A stretch of DNA of 33,808 nucleotides from a bacterium (GCA_040753555.1 JBFMDZ010000006.1:1-33808); one strand, 5' to 3'. Positions 1 to 7,778 are shown, counted from the stretch's first letter. A program made the numbers and translations. Notes: a model not told the origin generated them from the letters alone.

Positions 1-44
1 ATTGGGATTTCATTTGTCATTGGGATTTGGACATTGGGATTTTT
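1..44. repeat. Three copies of an ATTGGGATTT repeat
   Basis: Three near-identical copies of ATTGGGATTT start at about positions 1, 20 and 35, separated by short T/G-rich spacers. The unit resembles the CATTTGGATTTTG arms of the palindromic element near 26967-27024, so both may be decayed copies of one interspersed repeat family. The window edge cuts the element. The rest of the stretch up to the first start codon at 127 holds a perfect palindrome, CCCTATAGGG (101-110), and no gene. Confidence 0.5.
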
Positions 45-126
45 ATTCTTTGGCTTCATTATTTTCCTTAACATTATCTAAACATATACATTCCTTATTT
101 CCCTATAGGGTGAATAGTTACAAAAA

Positions 127-937
127 ATGATTAAAGAAAAAGGGTTAATTGGGTTTGTTTTAGCGATTGTCCTTGCTACAATTGCATACTATGTTGCAGG
201 CCTACACAAGGCATTTGACAGCCTTGTTTTGGGGATTATCTTTGGGATGATTGTAAGAACAGTTCTGGGAGATAGACCATTGTTTTTGAAGGGGTTTGAG
301 ATTGGGCTGAAATTCTTTTTTATTAGCAGCAGGAACCGGTATCTGTGGTGCGTCTGCCATTGCCATTGCCCAATCAATCTTAAAGACAGAGTCAGAGGAG
401 ACTTCAAACTCCTTAATTACCATTACAATCCTTGGTGTATTTGGTCTTTTGCTCTATCCCTTAACCATTACCTGGCTTTCCTTAAGCAAAGAGGGATATG
501 CCATATTTTGTGCGACAACCCTGCATATGACTGGCATTGTAAAGCTTACAGCAGGGTCTTTGGGAAAGGATGTGCTTGACAATGCAATGCTTATAAAGAT
601 GGCAAGAACATCAATGCTTATCCCCATACTTGGCTTTTTAATCTACTTTGTCCATGAAAAGGGGGATAAAAGGCCGATATTTCTTAAAATCCCCTGGTTT
701 GCCTATGGATTTTTCATTATGGGGCCAATTGCCTCATATACGCCATTAAACAAGCTATTGCCCTTCCTAAAGCCCCTATCAGGCTTTTTATGGACAATTG
801 CCTTAACCAGCATTGGATTGACCTGTGATTTTAGAAAGCTGATTGATGTGGGCGGAATGCCCCTTGTTTTAGGGCTTATCCTCTGGTTATCATCAATCCT
901 TATATTTTTAGGGGCTAATTTAATATTTTGCTACTAA
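127..937 (+). pseudogene. Broken YeiH/UPF0324-type permease (putative sulfate exporter family)
   Basis: Two reading frames together spell a YeiH-family (UPF0324) membrane protein. Frame 1 runs from the ATG at 127 to about 320 and gives the N-terminal helices. The second part lies in the +1 frame from about 320 to the stop at 935-937 and carries the family hallmark G-T-G-I-C-G-A-S-A-I followed by five or six hydrophobic helices. Compared with the E. coli YeiH sequence from memory, about 60 residues, including two helices, are missing exactly at the junction (about 310-325). The lesion is therefore an internal deletion of roughly 180 nt plus a frameshift, not a simple single-base error. The two pieces appear as a 150-residue and a 162-residue ORF, neither of which is a full protein. 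The natural substrate of this family is not well established. The stop overlaps the start of the downstream kinase (TAATG), so the two were once an operon. Confidence 0.75.
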
Positions 938-2673
938 TGGAAAGAAAAAAACCAAGCCTAAAAGATAAAATTACAACCACCGTAGCCCTATCTACCATAT
1001 TTTTTGCCCTGTTTATTCTTATTACGACAAGGTATCTTATTATAGAAATCCTTGAGCCGGTAGTGGTAAATAGGGTATTGGCAATTGTTGCCTTAAGTGC
1101 TATTTTCTCGGTTGTTGTCTCCGTTTTTATTGGGCTTTGGCTATCGGGAATAATTATAAAGCCCATATTAGCCTTACAGGATGCCTGCAAAAAAATGGTT
1201 GGAGGAGATCTTTTGGCAAGGGTTATAACACCCATTCATAAATGCTGGGAGATAATGGGATGTAATAAAAAGGATTGCCCTAGCTATGGAAGTGAATTCG
1301 TAAGGTGTTGGTTTATCTCAGGAACTATGTGTATGGATGGGGTTATAATGGGAGAATATCCAGAGAAGCTTGGTGACTGCCATAAATGCAAGGTCTATCA
1401 ACGCTATTCAGGTAATGAGATAGACTCCCTTTCAGACTCATTCAACCATATGGCATCCCTGCTTAACAGGAATATAAATGAGCTACAGAATGTCTCAATG
1501 GAGATGGCACTTGGTCTTTCTGAATGCTTTGAGGCTTTAAGAAAGATTGGAGAGGGTGAGCTAGGGGTAAAGGTAAAGGAGGTATCCGAAAATGAGCTTT
1601 TAAGAAAACTTGAGCTAGAGGTTAATAAAACCACCTCAAATATAGAGAAGTTGGTTAACGATGCAGAGGAGCTTGCGATTGGCCTTTCTGAGTGCTTTGA
1701 GGTTCTAGCCATGGTATCAAAGGGTGATTTTTCTGTTAAAATGAAGGAGGTATCCGAAAATGAGCTTATTGCAAAGCTTGGCAGGGTTGTAAATCAGACA
1801 ACAGAGGTAATAAAAAGGAATGTGGATGAACTTAAGGCAGCATATTCTGATATAGAGAAAAAGGTTATTGAGAAAACCGAGGAGTTTCAGAATGCACATA
1901 ATGAGCTTGTTGTAAAACATAGTGAGCTTGTAAAACGCGAGCAAGAGTTAGAAGTTCTTAACAAAGAGCTTGATTCGTTTGTCTATACAGCCTCCCATGA
2001 CCTAAAGGAGCCATTAAGGGGCATTGAGACATTTTCAAAGTTTCTCCTGGATGACTATTGGGAAAAGCTAGATGACGAAGGAAAGGATTATTTAAGGAGA
2101 ATATCAAATGGTGCAAATCGGTTAAAGCTATTTATAGATGACCTCCTCTCATTATCAAGAATATCCAGAATAAAAAATCCCTATGAAACATTTAGCTCAA
2201 ATGATATAATAAAGGATGTTTTAAAGAGGCTTGAACTGATGATAAAAGATAAAGATTGTAAGCTAAAGGTAGATGATAACCTTCCATTAGTCTATGGAGA
2301 TAAAATAAAACTAAAAGAGATATTCTATAACCTTATTTCAAATGCGATAAAGCATAATGATAAAAAACCAAATATAGAGGTTTTTGGAGAGGAAAATGAA
2401 AGAGAAACCATATTCTCCATTAAAGACAATGGCATTGGGATAAAAGAGGAGGATTTTATAAGGGTTTTTGAGCCATTTAAGAGGCTTCACAAAAGGGATG
2501 AATATGGAAAAGGGACAGGTATAGGATTAGCAATTGTAAAAAAGGTAATAGATGAGCATAAGGGAAGGATATGGGTTGAGAGCAAAATAAATGAAGGCTC
2601 TACATTTTACTTTAGTCTGCCAAAAAAGATGGTAACTATTCAGTCATTACAGAGAAAAACGGAGGGTGGATGA
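937..2673 (+). CDS. Membrane sensor histidine kinase with Cys-rich two-CW domain and tandem HAMP-like repeats (HK1)
   Basis: About 578 residues from ATG 937, which overlaps the previous stop; an upstream TTG at 928 is possible but has no support. Residues 17-37 and 47-73 are membrane helices and the stretch between them is very short, so there is almost no periplasmic sensor. A Cys-rich module follows (Cys 103, 109, 114, 124, 132, 148 and 151, with C-W-E-I-M-G-C and R-C-W signatures) of the two-CW kind; it probably binds metal or senses redox state on the cytoplasmic side. Two tandem HAMP-like repeats follow (about 189-232 and 246-290; both contain G-L-S-E-C-F-E and K-E-V-S-E-N-E-L), then a coiled coil. 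The HisKA phospho-acceptor is His354 in S-H-D-L-K-E-P-L, and the HATPase domain shows N, G1 (D-N-G-I-G-I) and G2 (G-T-G-I-G-L) boxes. There is no receiver domain or adjacent regulator. The last ~211 core residues are nearly identical to HK2 (24441-25970). Confidence 0.9.
   Translation: MERKKPSLKDKITTTVALSTIFFALFILITTRYLIIEILEPVVVNRVLAIVALSAIFSVVVSVFIGLWLSGIIIKPILALQDACKKMVGGDLLARVITPIHKCWEIMGCNKKDCPSYGSEFVRCWFISGTMCMDGVIMGEYPEKLGDCHKCKVYQRYSGNEIDSLSDSFNHMASLLNRNINELQNVSMEMALGLSECFEALRKIGEGELGVKVKEVSENELLRKLELEVNKTTSNIEKLVNDAEELAIGLSECFEVLAMVSKGDFSVKMKEVSENELIAKLGRVVNQTTEVIKRNVDELKAAYSDIEKKVIEKTEEFQNAHNELVVKHSELVKREQELEVLNKELDSFVYTASHDLKEPLRGIETFSKFLLDDYWEKLDDEGKDYLRRISNGANRLKLFIDDLLSLSRISRIKNPYETFSSNDIIKDVLKRLELMIKDKDCKLKVDDNLPLVYGDKIKLKEIFYNLISNAIKHNDKKPNIEVFGEENERETIFSIKDNGIGIKEEDFIRVFEPFKRLHKRDEYGKGTGIGLAIVKKVIDEHKGRIWVESKINEGSTFYFSLPKKMVTIQSLQRKTEGG
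1995..2628 (+). repeat. HK catalytic-core duplication, copy 1 (inverted relative to 24462-25095)
   Basis: This ~634-bp segment encodes the histidine-kinase core from the H-box His to the closing P-K-K. It aligns without gaps, in opposite orientation, to 24462-25095 in HK2. By eye about 15 amino acids differ over about 211, and stretches of around 100 nt are identical. Outside this block the two kinases are unrelated in sequence. Recent segmental duplication or gene conversion is the likely origin. Confidence 0.85.
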
Positions 2674-2675
2674 AT

Positions 2676-2705
2676 CGGAGAGAGGGAGAAGGGGAGAGAG
2701 GGAGA
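2676..2705 (+). repeat. Purine tandem repeat (GGGAGA-type)
   Basis: A run of GGAGAGA/GGGAGAA-like units directly follows the HK1 stop codon. A partly complementary pyrimidine run (CTCCC, TTTCTC, ATTCTCC) lies at about 2793-2824, so the pair brackets the four-helix-bundle remnant at 2706-2777. The arrangement resembles the heptamer repeats that flank the intact four-helix-bundle gene at 24035-24421. Confidence 0.45.
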
Positions 2706-2777
2706 GTGGGTGAAAAAATACAAAGCTATAAAGACTTAAAAGTTTATCAAAATGCGATGAATACAGCTAATGGTTAA
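2706..2777 (+). pseudogene. Remnant of a four-helix-bundle (23S rRNA intervening-sequence type) protein gene
   Basis: From GTG 2706 to TAA 2777 the frame reads 23 residues containing K-I-Q-S-Y-K-D-L-K-V-Y-Q-N-A-M-N-T-A. That is the characteristic N-terminus of the four-helix-bundle / S23 family (Y-K-D-L/E-L, V-W/Y, A). About 100 residues of the usual ~120 are absent. The intact relative at 24035-24421 begins with N-Y-K-E-L-E-V-W-K-K-A. It sits between HK1 and the TonB receptor, right after a purine tandem repeat. Because only the first helix is left, this is a moderate-confidence assignment from a short motif. Confidence 0.5.
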
Positions 2778-2880
2778 TTAGACAAAGATGATATTCTCCC
2801 TTTCTCTTTTTCTTAAGATTCTCCGTTTCACAAAGAGGGGGTGAATAATTACAAAAGATGGATTATAAGGGAGGTAAAAA

Positions 2881-4938
2881 ATGGACAGAATGTGTAAATG
2901 GTTAATTGTGGGGATGCTGGGATTGGTCCTTGTTGGGCCTGCCTTAGCAGGGGAAAAAGAAGAAATAGCAGGTGAGGAAGAGCTGCTATTTAGAGAGATA
3001 CCATTAGTTGTTACAGCAGCAAAAAAAGAACAACTTGCTACTGAGGCGCCTGCAATCGTTACTGTAATTACAGAAGAAGAGATTAAAAAAATGGGCGCAC
3101 GCAACCTCCTTGATGTGTTAAAAACTGTTCCTGGATTTAACATTATTCAGGATACGAATGAACATCTTGCTGCAATGCGCGGAATCTATGCATCTACTAA
3201 CCAGAAGTTTTTATTGCTTCGCGATGGACACAGGTTGAATGAATGGACATGGAACACAATTCAATACGACTACTCTGTTTCGTTAGCAAATATAGAGCGG
3301 ATAGAGATTATTCGCTCCCCTGGTGCATCGCTCTATGGTTCTGCTGCATTATGTGCTGTAATAAACATCATCACAAAAAAAGGTAAAGATATTGATGGTT
3401 GGGAGGTAAAAACAGGTTATGGTAATTTCAGCCAGATAAAAACCGATGTTGTTTATGGCAGGGCTGATGATGAGCGTGATATTTTAATCTATGGTAGTTT
3501 CGGAAAAACTGATGGCGAAAAAGCAGATATACCCAAAAACCGCGATGGTTCAGGCACACCTACAGATGGTTATGAATATGTTGATAAATACGGGCTATGT
3601 TATGATTTCGGGTTAAAGTTAAAAGAAAACAATTTAACATTTTTAGCCTCGTTTTCTAACTCAAGTTATTTTAATCCGCGTGGTAATTTAGGACAACTTA
3701 TTGAGTATGATAAGGCAAACCTGGCTTATGAACAAATTGTCCGCTTGGGACATTTAGGGCTTACTTATGACCATCCCTTCAATGAAATGCAACTTAAACT
3801 GCGACATTACTTTGATTACAACTACTGGTTTTCCTGGCAGCTTCTGGCACCACAGAGAGAATGGGAATATCAAGGTTTGGGGAAACTTTTCAGATGGGAT
3901 GTTGAAGGTTATAGTTATGGCATAGACTATTCTCTATCTAAACCAATATTTAAGGGTGACCTTCTTCTTGGCAGCCAGATAGAGATGCGCAAGTTACAGA
4001 GATCAAATTCATTCAGAACCTATGCTTCAACAGATACCAATGTTAGTCAGATTGCTGAAGAGCCACTTAAGCCAGGCGGTGAATACTATCTTGCTACCTA
4101 TCTTCAAACCGAACAGAAACTCACCCCAAAGGTTATTACTAATATCGGTGCAAGATACGATTACTATGAAGATGTCGGTGGTTCGTTCAATCCAAGATTA
4201 GCCATAAACTGGAATTTCTTTAATGACTACTGGTGGAAGGTAATCTATAATGAAGCATTTCTGAATCCAAGTTATTTCTATCGTTATGTAACCGGTGTAA
4301 TGGGTTACTATGGTGGACCTGACCTAAAACCAGAAAAGATGAGAAGCTATCAAACCCAACTCATTGGTCAATTTTTAGAAAAAAAGGTTACAGCTAATGT
4401 GAATTATTTCTATAATGAATTAAATGACCTTGTCGCACCTGATACGAGGGTTAAAGGTAGATACACTTACCGCAACTATGGTGAAATAACGCTTCAGGGA
4501 ATAGAGACAGAATTAAAGGCAAGGATAAGGGGAATTGACCTCTTTGCTAACCATACATTTCAAAAACCTATTGAAGATAAAACTGACCCTAGCTTACAAA
4601 AAGATGGTTTAATCCTTGCTATCCCAGAGAACACGATTAACCTGGGGGTAAATTATTCACCTGTAAAAGACCTTGATATAAACTTAAGCGCTAACTATTT
4701 AAGTAAAATGGAGGTGAAACAAAATTTAGGCACAGAGAGTATCTATTATCCAGACTGGGAAATACCATCAGTGTTAACCTTGAATGCCTGTCTAACACTA
4801 AAAGATTTCTGGAAGAATGCTAATGTTTCTTTATCCTGTTACAATATTCTTGATGAAGAATATTATCTTGGTGGCACTTGTGTTCCTTATCGTCAGCAAG
4901 GCAGATGGTTTTTAGCCAGTGTGGGATATAAATTTTAG
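2881..4938 (+). CDS. TonB-dependent outer-membrane receptor
   Basis: A 685-residue protein whose length suits a BtuB/Cir-like receptor. Residues 1-23 are a signal peptide ending A-L-A before G-E-K. A TonB-box-like segment (I-P-L-V-V-T-A-A) is followed by a plug domain (about 40-165) with R-N-L-L-D-V-L-K-T-V-P-G-F and the I-E-R-I-E-I-I-R-S-P-G-A-S-L-Y-G-S core, ending V-I-N-I-I-T-K. The remaining ~500 residues are aromatic-rich beta-barrel strands and the chain ends in F, the usual outer-membrane insertion signal. A strong ribosome-binding site (GGGAGG) precedes the ATG. The ligand cannot be told from the sequence; siderophore, cobalamin, heme and metal chelates are all possible, and no riboswitch was seen upstream. 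No tonB, exbB or exbD is nearby. Arginine codons CGC/CGT/CGG are frequent here, unlike neighbouring genes that use AGA/AGG, suggesting the gene was acquired. Confidence 0.92.
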   Translation: MDRMCKWLIVGMLGLVLVGPALAGEKEEIAGEEELLFREIPLVVTAAKKEQLATEAPAIVTVITEEEIKKMGARNLLDVLKTVPGFNIIQDTNEHLAAMRGIYASTNQKFLLLRDGHRLNEWTWNTIQYDYSVSLANIERIEIIRSPGASLYGSAALCAVINIITKKGKDIDGWEVKTGYGNFSQIKTDVVYGRADDERDILIYGSFGKTDGEKADIPKNRDGSGTPTDGYEYVDKYGLCYDFGLKLKENNLTFLASFSNSSYFNPRGNLGQLIEYDKANLAYEQIVRLGHLGLTYDHPFNEMQLKLRHYFDYNYWFSWQLLAPQREWEYQGLGKLFRWDVEGYSYGIDYSLSKPIFKGDLLLGSQIEMRKLQRSNSFRTYASTDTNVSQIAEEPLKPGGEYYLATYLQTEQKLTPKVITNIGARYDYYEDVGGSFNPRLAINWNFFNDYWWKVIYNEAFLNPSYFYRYVTGVMGYYGGPDLKPEKMRSYQTQLIGQFLEKKVTANVNYFYNELNDLVAPDTRVKGRYTYRNYGEITLQGIETELKARIRGIDLFANHTFQKPIEDKTDPSLQKDGLILAIPENTINLGVNYSPVKDLDINLSANYLSKMEVKQNLGTESIYYPDWEIPSVLTLNACLTLKDFWKNANVSLSCYNILDEEYYLGGTCVPYRQQGRWFLASVGYKF

Positions 4939-4950
4939 GTATGTGTTTAG
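4938..4950 (+). repeat. 13-mer GGTATGTGTTTAG, first copy, after the TonB receptor stop
   Basis: GGTATGTGTTTAG overlaps the end of the receptor stop codon (4936-4938). The same 13-mer recurs at 7766-7778 just after the aroB stop, with related forms at 5434-5450 and 27056-27068. The last of these is at the outer end of an IS481-like remnant, so the motif may be a terminal-repeat relic. Confidence 0.45.
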
Positions 4951-5093
4951 GTAGACAAGAGTAAGATAAATGCAAAACGAAAAATGCAAAACTTATGGTA
5001 AGGATTAATTAAAATGCAATTTTATTTTGAGTTTTGAATTTTTATTGAAATGGAAGTTCACCCCGAAGAACACACCTCGGCATCATTCCTAAC

Positions 5094-5351
5094 TTAAGAT
5101 TTTTCAAGGGTTTTGCGTTGTTTGTTTAACTTTTTTCTGGTGACTACATTTACCTTTCTATGTGGTAAAATAAATGGCAGGTGAATCTTTAATGCCTTCA
5201 ATAGTTCACAAGATGTCTTTCGTGGTCTTGGGATTTTCAGACAAAACCCTTGATCCTTAATTTTCATCTCTATAGAACAAAGGGTTGATAATTGTTTGAT
5301 CCCTTCTTCTATTACATTAAACCCTCTCCAGGCCCTTATCGTTACCCACAT
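5094..5351 (-). pseudogene. C-terminal fragment of a DDE transposase (IS1634-like)
   Basis: An 85-residue open frame on the minus strand resembles the C-terminal tail of IS1634-type transposases: a W-R-G-F-N-V-I-E-E-G-I-K-Q-L-S-T segment, then an L-L-K-A-L-K-I-H-L-P motif, and a basic end with T-R-K-K-L-N-K-Q-R-K. The catalytic DDE core (about 400 residues in the family) is missing upstream, so this is a dead remnant. It occupies most of the 630-bp gap between the TonB receptor and phosphofructokinase. The rest of the gap holds A+T-rich direct repeats (about 4970-5000) and no other gene. The family assignment rests on recalled motifs. Confidence 0.5.
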
Positions 5352-5517
5352 CTTTTAAAAACCACGAAAGTATTATTAAAGGGTTAGATGAAAATGATGG
5401 GGCGAAGATCCGTTTCAACATCAAAAAAGGGTGTGTGTGTTTAGATAAGTTAAGAATAAGGAAAAATAAGTCAAAAGTGAATTTTATTTACTTTGTCTAA
5501 AATTAACCCTAAAAGAC

Positions 5518-5547
5518 TTGCAATAATCCTATTTTATAGAATATAAT
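5518..5547 (+). promoter_or_regulatory. Sigma-70-type promoter for phosphofructokinase-aroB
   Basis: TTGCAA (5518-5523), an 18-nt spacer and a perfect TATAAT (5542-5547) end 22 nt before the ATG at 5570. This predicts a short leader of about 15 nt. Confidence 0.6.
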
Positions 5548-5569
5548 TAAAGTTGTGGTTTAAAAAGGT

Positions 5570-6652
5570 ATGAAAATAGGTGTATCTACGGGTGGTGGTG
5601 ATTGCCCTGGGCTTAATGCTGTTATAAGGGCTGTTGTTAAGGCAGGGTTAAATTTAGGATGGGAAATTATAGGCATTGAGAATGGTCTTGAGGGATTGCT
5701 TGATACAAAAAAGGCAAAGGTTCTTACATCAAAGGATATTGCGGGCATTTTAAGCATTGGTGGAACAATCCTGGGCACAACAAACAGGGGAAATCCATTT
5801 AAGATGGAGGTTAAAGAGAAAGGAAAAACCGTAATAAAGGATGTCTCTGATGATGTTGTGGCTGGTTTTAAAAAGCTCAATCTTGATGCCCTTATTATGA
5901 TTGGCGGTGATGGAACTTTGTCAATTGCAAATTCTCTTTATAAAAAGGGTCTTCCCGTTGTTGGCGTTCCTAAAACAATAGATAATGACCTATCTGGAAC
6001 CGTTATTACATTTGGATTTGATACAGCTGTCTCAATAGTAACAGAGGCTCTGGACAGACTCCATTCCACAGCAGAAAGCCATCAAAGGACAATGGTTGTA
6101 GAGACAATGGGCAGGTATGCAGGATGGATTGCCTTAAACTCAGGGGTTTCTGGTGGAGCTGATGTTATTTTAATTCCCGAGATTCCATTTTCTATAGATT
6201 CTGTTTGCAAAAAGGTAAAGGAAAGATATAGAGGAGGAAAAGGATTTTGCATAGTTGTTGCCGCAGAGGGAGCAAAGCCAAAAGAAGGAGGGCTTTTTAC
6301 AAAGGAGTGTAAGGATAAAGGGAGGCAGGAACCCCTTTTAGGTGGCATTGCAAATTATCTAGCAGGTGAAATAAGAAATAAAACAGGAAAGGAAACAAGG
6401 TCTTTGGTATTAGGTCATTTGCAAAGGGGAGGAACACCAACAACATTTGACAGGCTTATTGCCACAAGGTTTGGTGCGGCTGCTATAAGGCTTATCCAAA
6501 GAGGTGAATTTGGAAGGATGGTTGCCTTAAGACCACCAACAGTAACCTCTGTCTCCTTTGATGAGGCTGTTGGTAAGATGAACCTTGTCTCGCAGGATTC
6601 CGATGTCATCCAAACAGCAAGGGATTTAGGCGTTTCCTTTGGGGATGATTGA
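5570..6652 (+). CDS. pfkA: 6-phosphofructokinase, group III type
   Basis: A 360-residue enzyme that phosphorylates fructose 6-phosphate to the 1,6-bisphosphate in glycolysis. Motifs in order: nucleotide-binding G-G-G-D-C-P-G-L-N (8-16), G-G-D-G-T-L (112-117), P-K-T-I-D-N-D (134-140; Asp138 is the catalytic base), M-G-R-Y-A-G-W, P-E-I-P-F, and G-H-L-Q-R-G-G-T-P. The two positions used to predict the phosphoryl donor (E. coli 104 and 124) are Gly115 and Lys135 here. Pyrophosphate enzymes usually have Asp plus Lys and classical ATP enzymes Gly plus Gly. The Gly-Lys pair is found in group III ATP enzymes of actinomycete type, so ATP is the likelier donor, but this is not certain. The stop overlaps the aroB start, giving a two-gene operon. 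ppdK nearby suggests pyrophosphate-linked glycolysis. Confidence 0.93.
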   Translation: MKIGVSTGGGDCPGLNAVIRAVVKAGLNLGWEIIGIENGLEGLLDTKKAKVLTSKDIAGILSIGGTILGTTNRGNPFKMEVKEKGKTVIKDVSDDVVAGFKKLNLDALIMIGGDGTLSIANSLYKKGLPVVGVPKTIDNDLSGTVITFGFDTAVSIVTEALDRLHSTAESHQRTMVVETMGRYAGWIALNSGVSGGADVILIPEIPFSIDSVCKKVKERYRGGKGFCIVVAAEGAKPKEGGLFTKECKDKGRQEPLLGGIANYLAGEIRNKTGKETRSLVLGHLQRGGTPTTFDRLIATRFGAAAIRLIQRGEFGRMVALRPPTVTSVSFDEAVGKMNLVSQDSDVIQTARDLGVSFGDD

Positions 6653-7760
6653 TAGGAGTCAGAGAGTCAGAGAATCAGGGATTAAGGAAATAATTCAAGT
6701 TAATCTTGGAAAAAAAAGTTATCCTATCTTTATTGGCTTTAATTTATTAGACAAAACAGGAGATTATGCAAAAGAGTTTGGCGATTCTTGCTTTATAATT
6801 AGCCAGCCAAAAATCTTTTCATTATACGGCGAAAGATTAAAAAGCTCACTTGAAAAAAATGGCATTTTTGCAAAAGAATGCTTGATAGGGGAAGGTGAGG
6901 AGCATAAATCCTTTGAAACCCTGAAAAATCTTCTTGAAAGCCTTGTTTTGTTTGATGCTTCCCTTAAGAAGACATTCATTATAAATCTTGGAGGAGGGAT
7001 TGTTAGTGATGTTGGTGGATTTGTTGCAGCAATTTATAAAAGGGGGATAAGCTATGTAAATATTCCAACAACATTATTAGCAAATGTTGATTCTGGTGTA
7101 GGTGGAAAAACAGGCGTGAACCTTTTAGGAATAAAAAATATTATCGGCTCTTTCCACCAGCCATGCCTTGTTATATCTGACCTTTCCTTGCTTAAAAGCC
7201 TTCCAAAAGAGGAGATAATATCTGCTATGGCTGAGGTAGTAAAATATGGTGTGATATGGGACAGCCGATTTTTTACCTACATTGAGAAAAACCTTCACAA
7301 TATTTTATCCTTAAAAAGCCCTTATATTGAACACATTGTTACAAGGTGCTATAAAATAAAGGCAGGAATTGTCCAGAAGGATGAGTTTGATAAAAAGGGA
7401 ATAAGGGTGATATTGAATTATGGACATACAATCGGACACAGCCTTGAAGCTGCTGGTCTTGTCCAAAGGCATGGAGAGGCTATATCCATTGGTATGGTAG
7501 GGATAAATCAGCTTGCTGTCCAATTAGGAATGCTAAAAGAAGATGAGGAGCAAAGGATAAAAGCCCTCCTCTTAAAAATAGGCTTGCCTGTTAATATTAA
7601 AACATCCAATATTGATAAGATAATGTCTAGCCTATTGCACGACAAAAAATTTATGGGGAATGTAAGGCTTGTTATTCCTGAAAGAATAGGAAAGGTAGGG
7701 CTGGTTAGTGAAATAGATGAGAAAGAAATTACCTTTGTTCTCAAAGAGATGATGGATTAA
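6645..7760 (+). CDS. aroB: 3-dehydroquinate synthase
   Basis: Converts DAHP to 3-dehydroquinate, the second step of the shikimate pathway, using NAD and a divalent metal. About 371 residues, normal for the family. The NAD-binding G-G-G-I-V-S-D-V-G-G-F, substrate-site P-T-T-L-L-A-N-V-D-S-G-V-G-G-K-T-G-V-N, and metal ligands in M-A-E-V-V-K-Y-G, N-Y-G-H-T-I-G-H and R-H-G-E-A are all present. The start is ATG 6645, overlapping the phosphofructokinase stop by 8 nt; a TTG at 6639 is a less likely alternative, and no start codon lies between 6645 and the conserved region. The first ~15 residues are encoded by a GAGTCAG-type tandem repeat (6655-6680), so the N-terminus has grown by repeat insertion. 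aroD is at 18283; other shikimate genes are not in the window. Confidence 0.93.
   Translation: MIDRSQRVRESGIKEIIQVNLGKKSYPIFIGFNLLDKTGDYAKEFGDSCFIISQPKIFSLYGERLKSSLEKNGIFAKECLIGEGEEHKSFETLKNLLESLVLFDASLKKTFIINLGGGIVSDVGGFVAAIYKRGISYVNIPTTLLANVDSGVGGKTGVNLLGIKNIIGSFHQPCLVISDLSLLKSLPKEEIISAMAEVVKYGVIWDSRFFTYIEKNLHNILSLKSPYIEHIVTRCYKIKAGIVQKDEFDKKGIRVILNYGHTIGHSLEAAGLVQRHGEAISIGMVGINQLAVQLGMLKEDEEQRIKALLLKIGLPVNIKTSNIDKIMSSLLHDKKFMGNVRLVIPERIGKVGLVSEIDEKEITFVLKEMMD
6655..6680 (+). repeat. GAGTCAG-type heptamer repeat inside the aroB 5' end
   Basis: Consecutive GGAGTCA / GAGAGTCA / GAGAATCA units lie in frame at the start of aroB. The 15-mer GTCAGAGAATCAGGG (6666-6680) is repeated exactly in queA at 20962-20976 and in the same frame (V-R-E-S-G). 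Confidence 0.75.
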
Positions 7761-7765
7761 AGTAT

Positions 7766-7778
7766 GGTATGTGTTTAG
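7766..7778 (+). repeat. 13-mer GGTATGTGTTTAG, second copy, after the aroB stop
   Basis: Exact second copy of the 13-mer found at 4938-4950, starting 5 nt after the aroB stop codon. It continues as GCTAAAAT, close to the GCTAAC at the outer end of the IS481-like remnant (27064-27068). Confidence 0.45.

Noticed and set aside
1995-2628. Duplicated kinase core as an assembly artefact
   Set aside because: The copies differ at about 15 amino acids and many silent sites, and are embedded in clearly different proteins with consistent frames, so a real duplication is more likely.
2674-2880. Cobalamin or other riboswitch upstream of the TonB receptor
   Set aside because: The region holds purine repeats and a gene remnant; no B12-box-like sequence or aptamer-like set of stems was seen.
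2858-2905. 15-codon ORF overlapping the TonB receptor start, possible leader peptide
   Set aside because: Short enough to arise by chance, no ribosome-binding site of its own and no attenuator-like stem after it.
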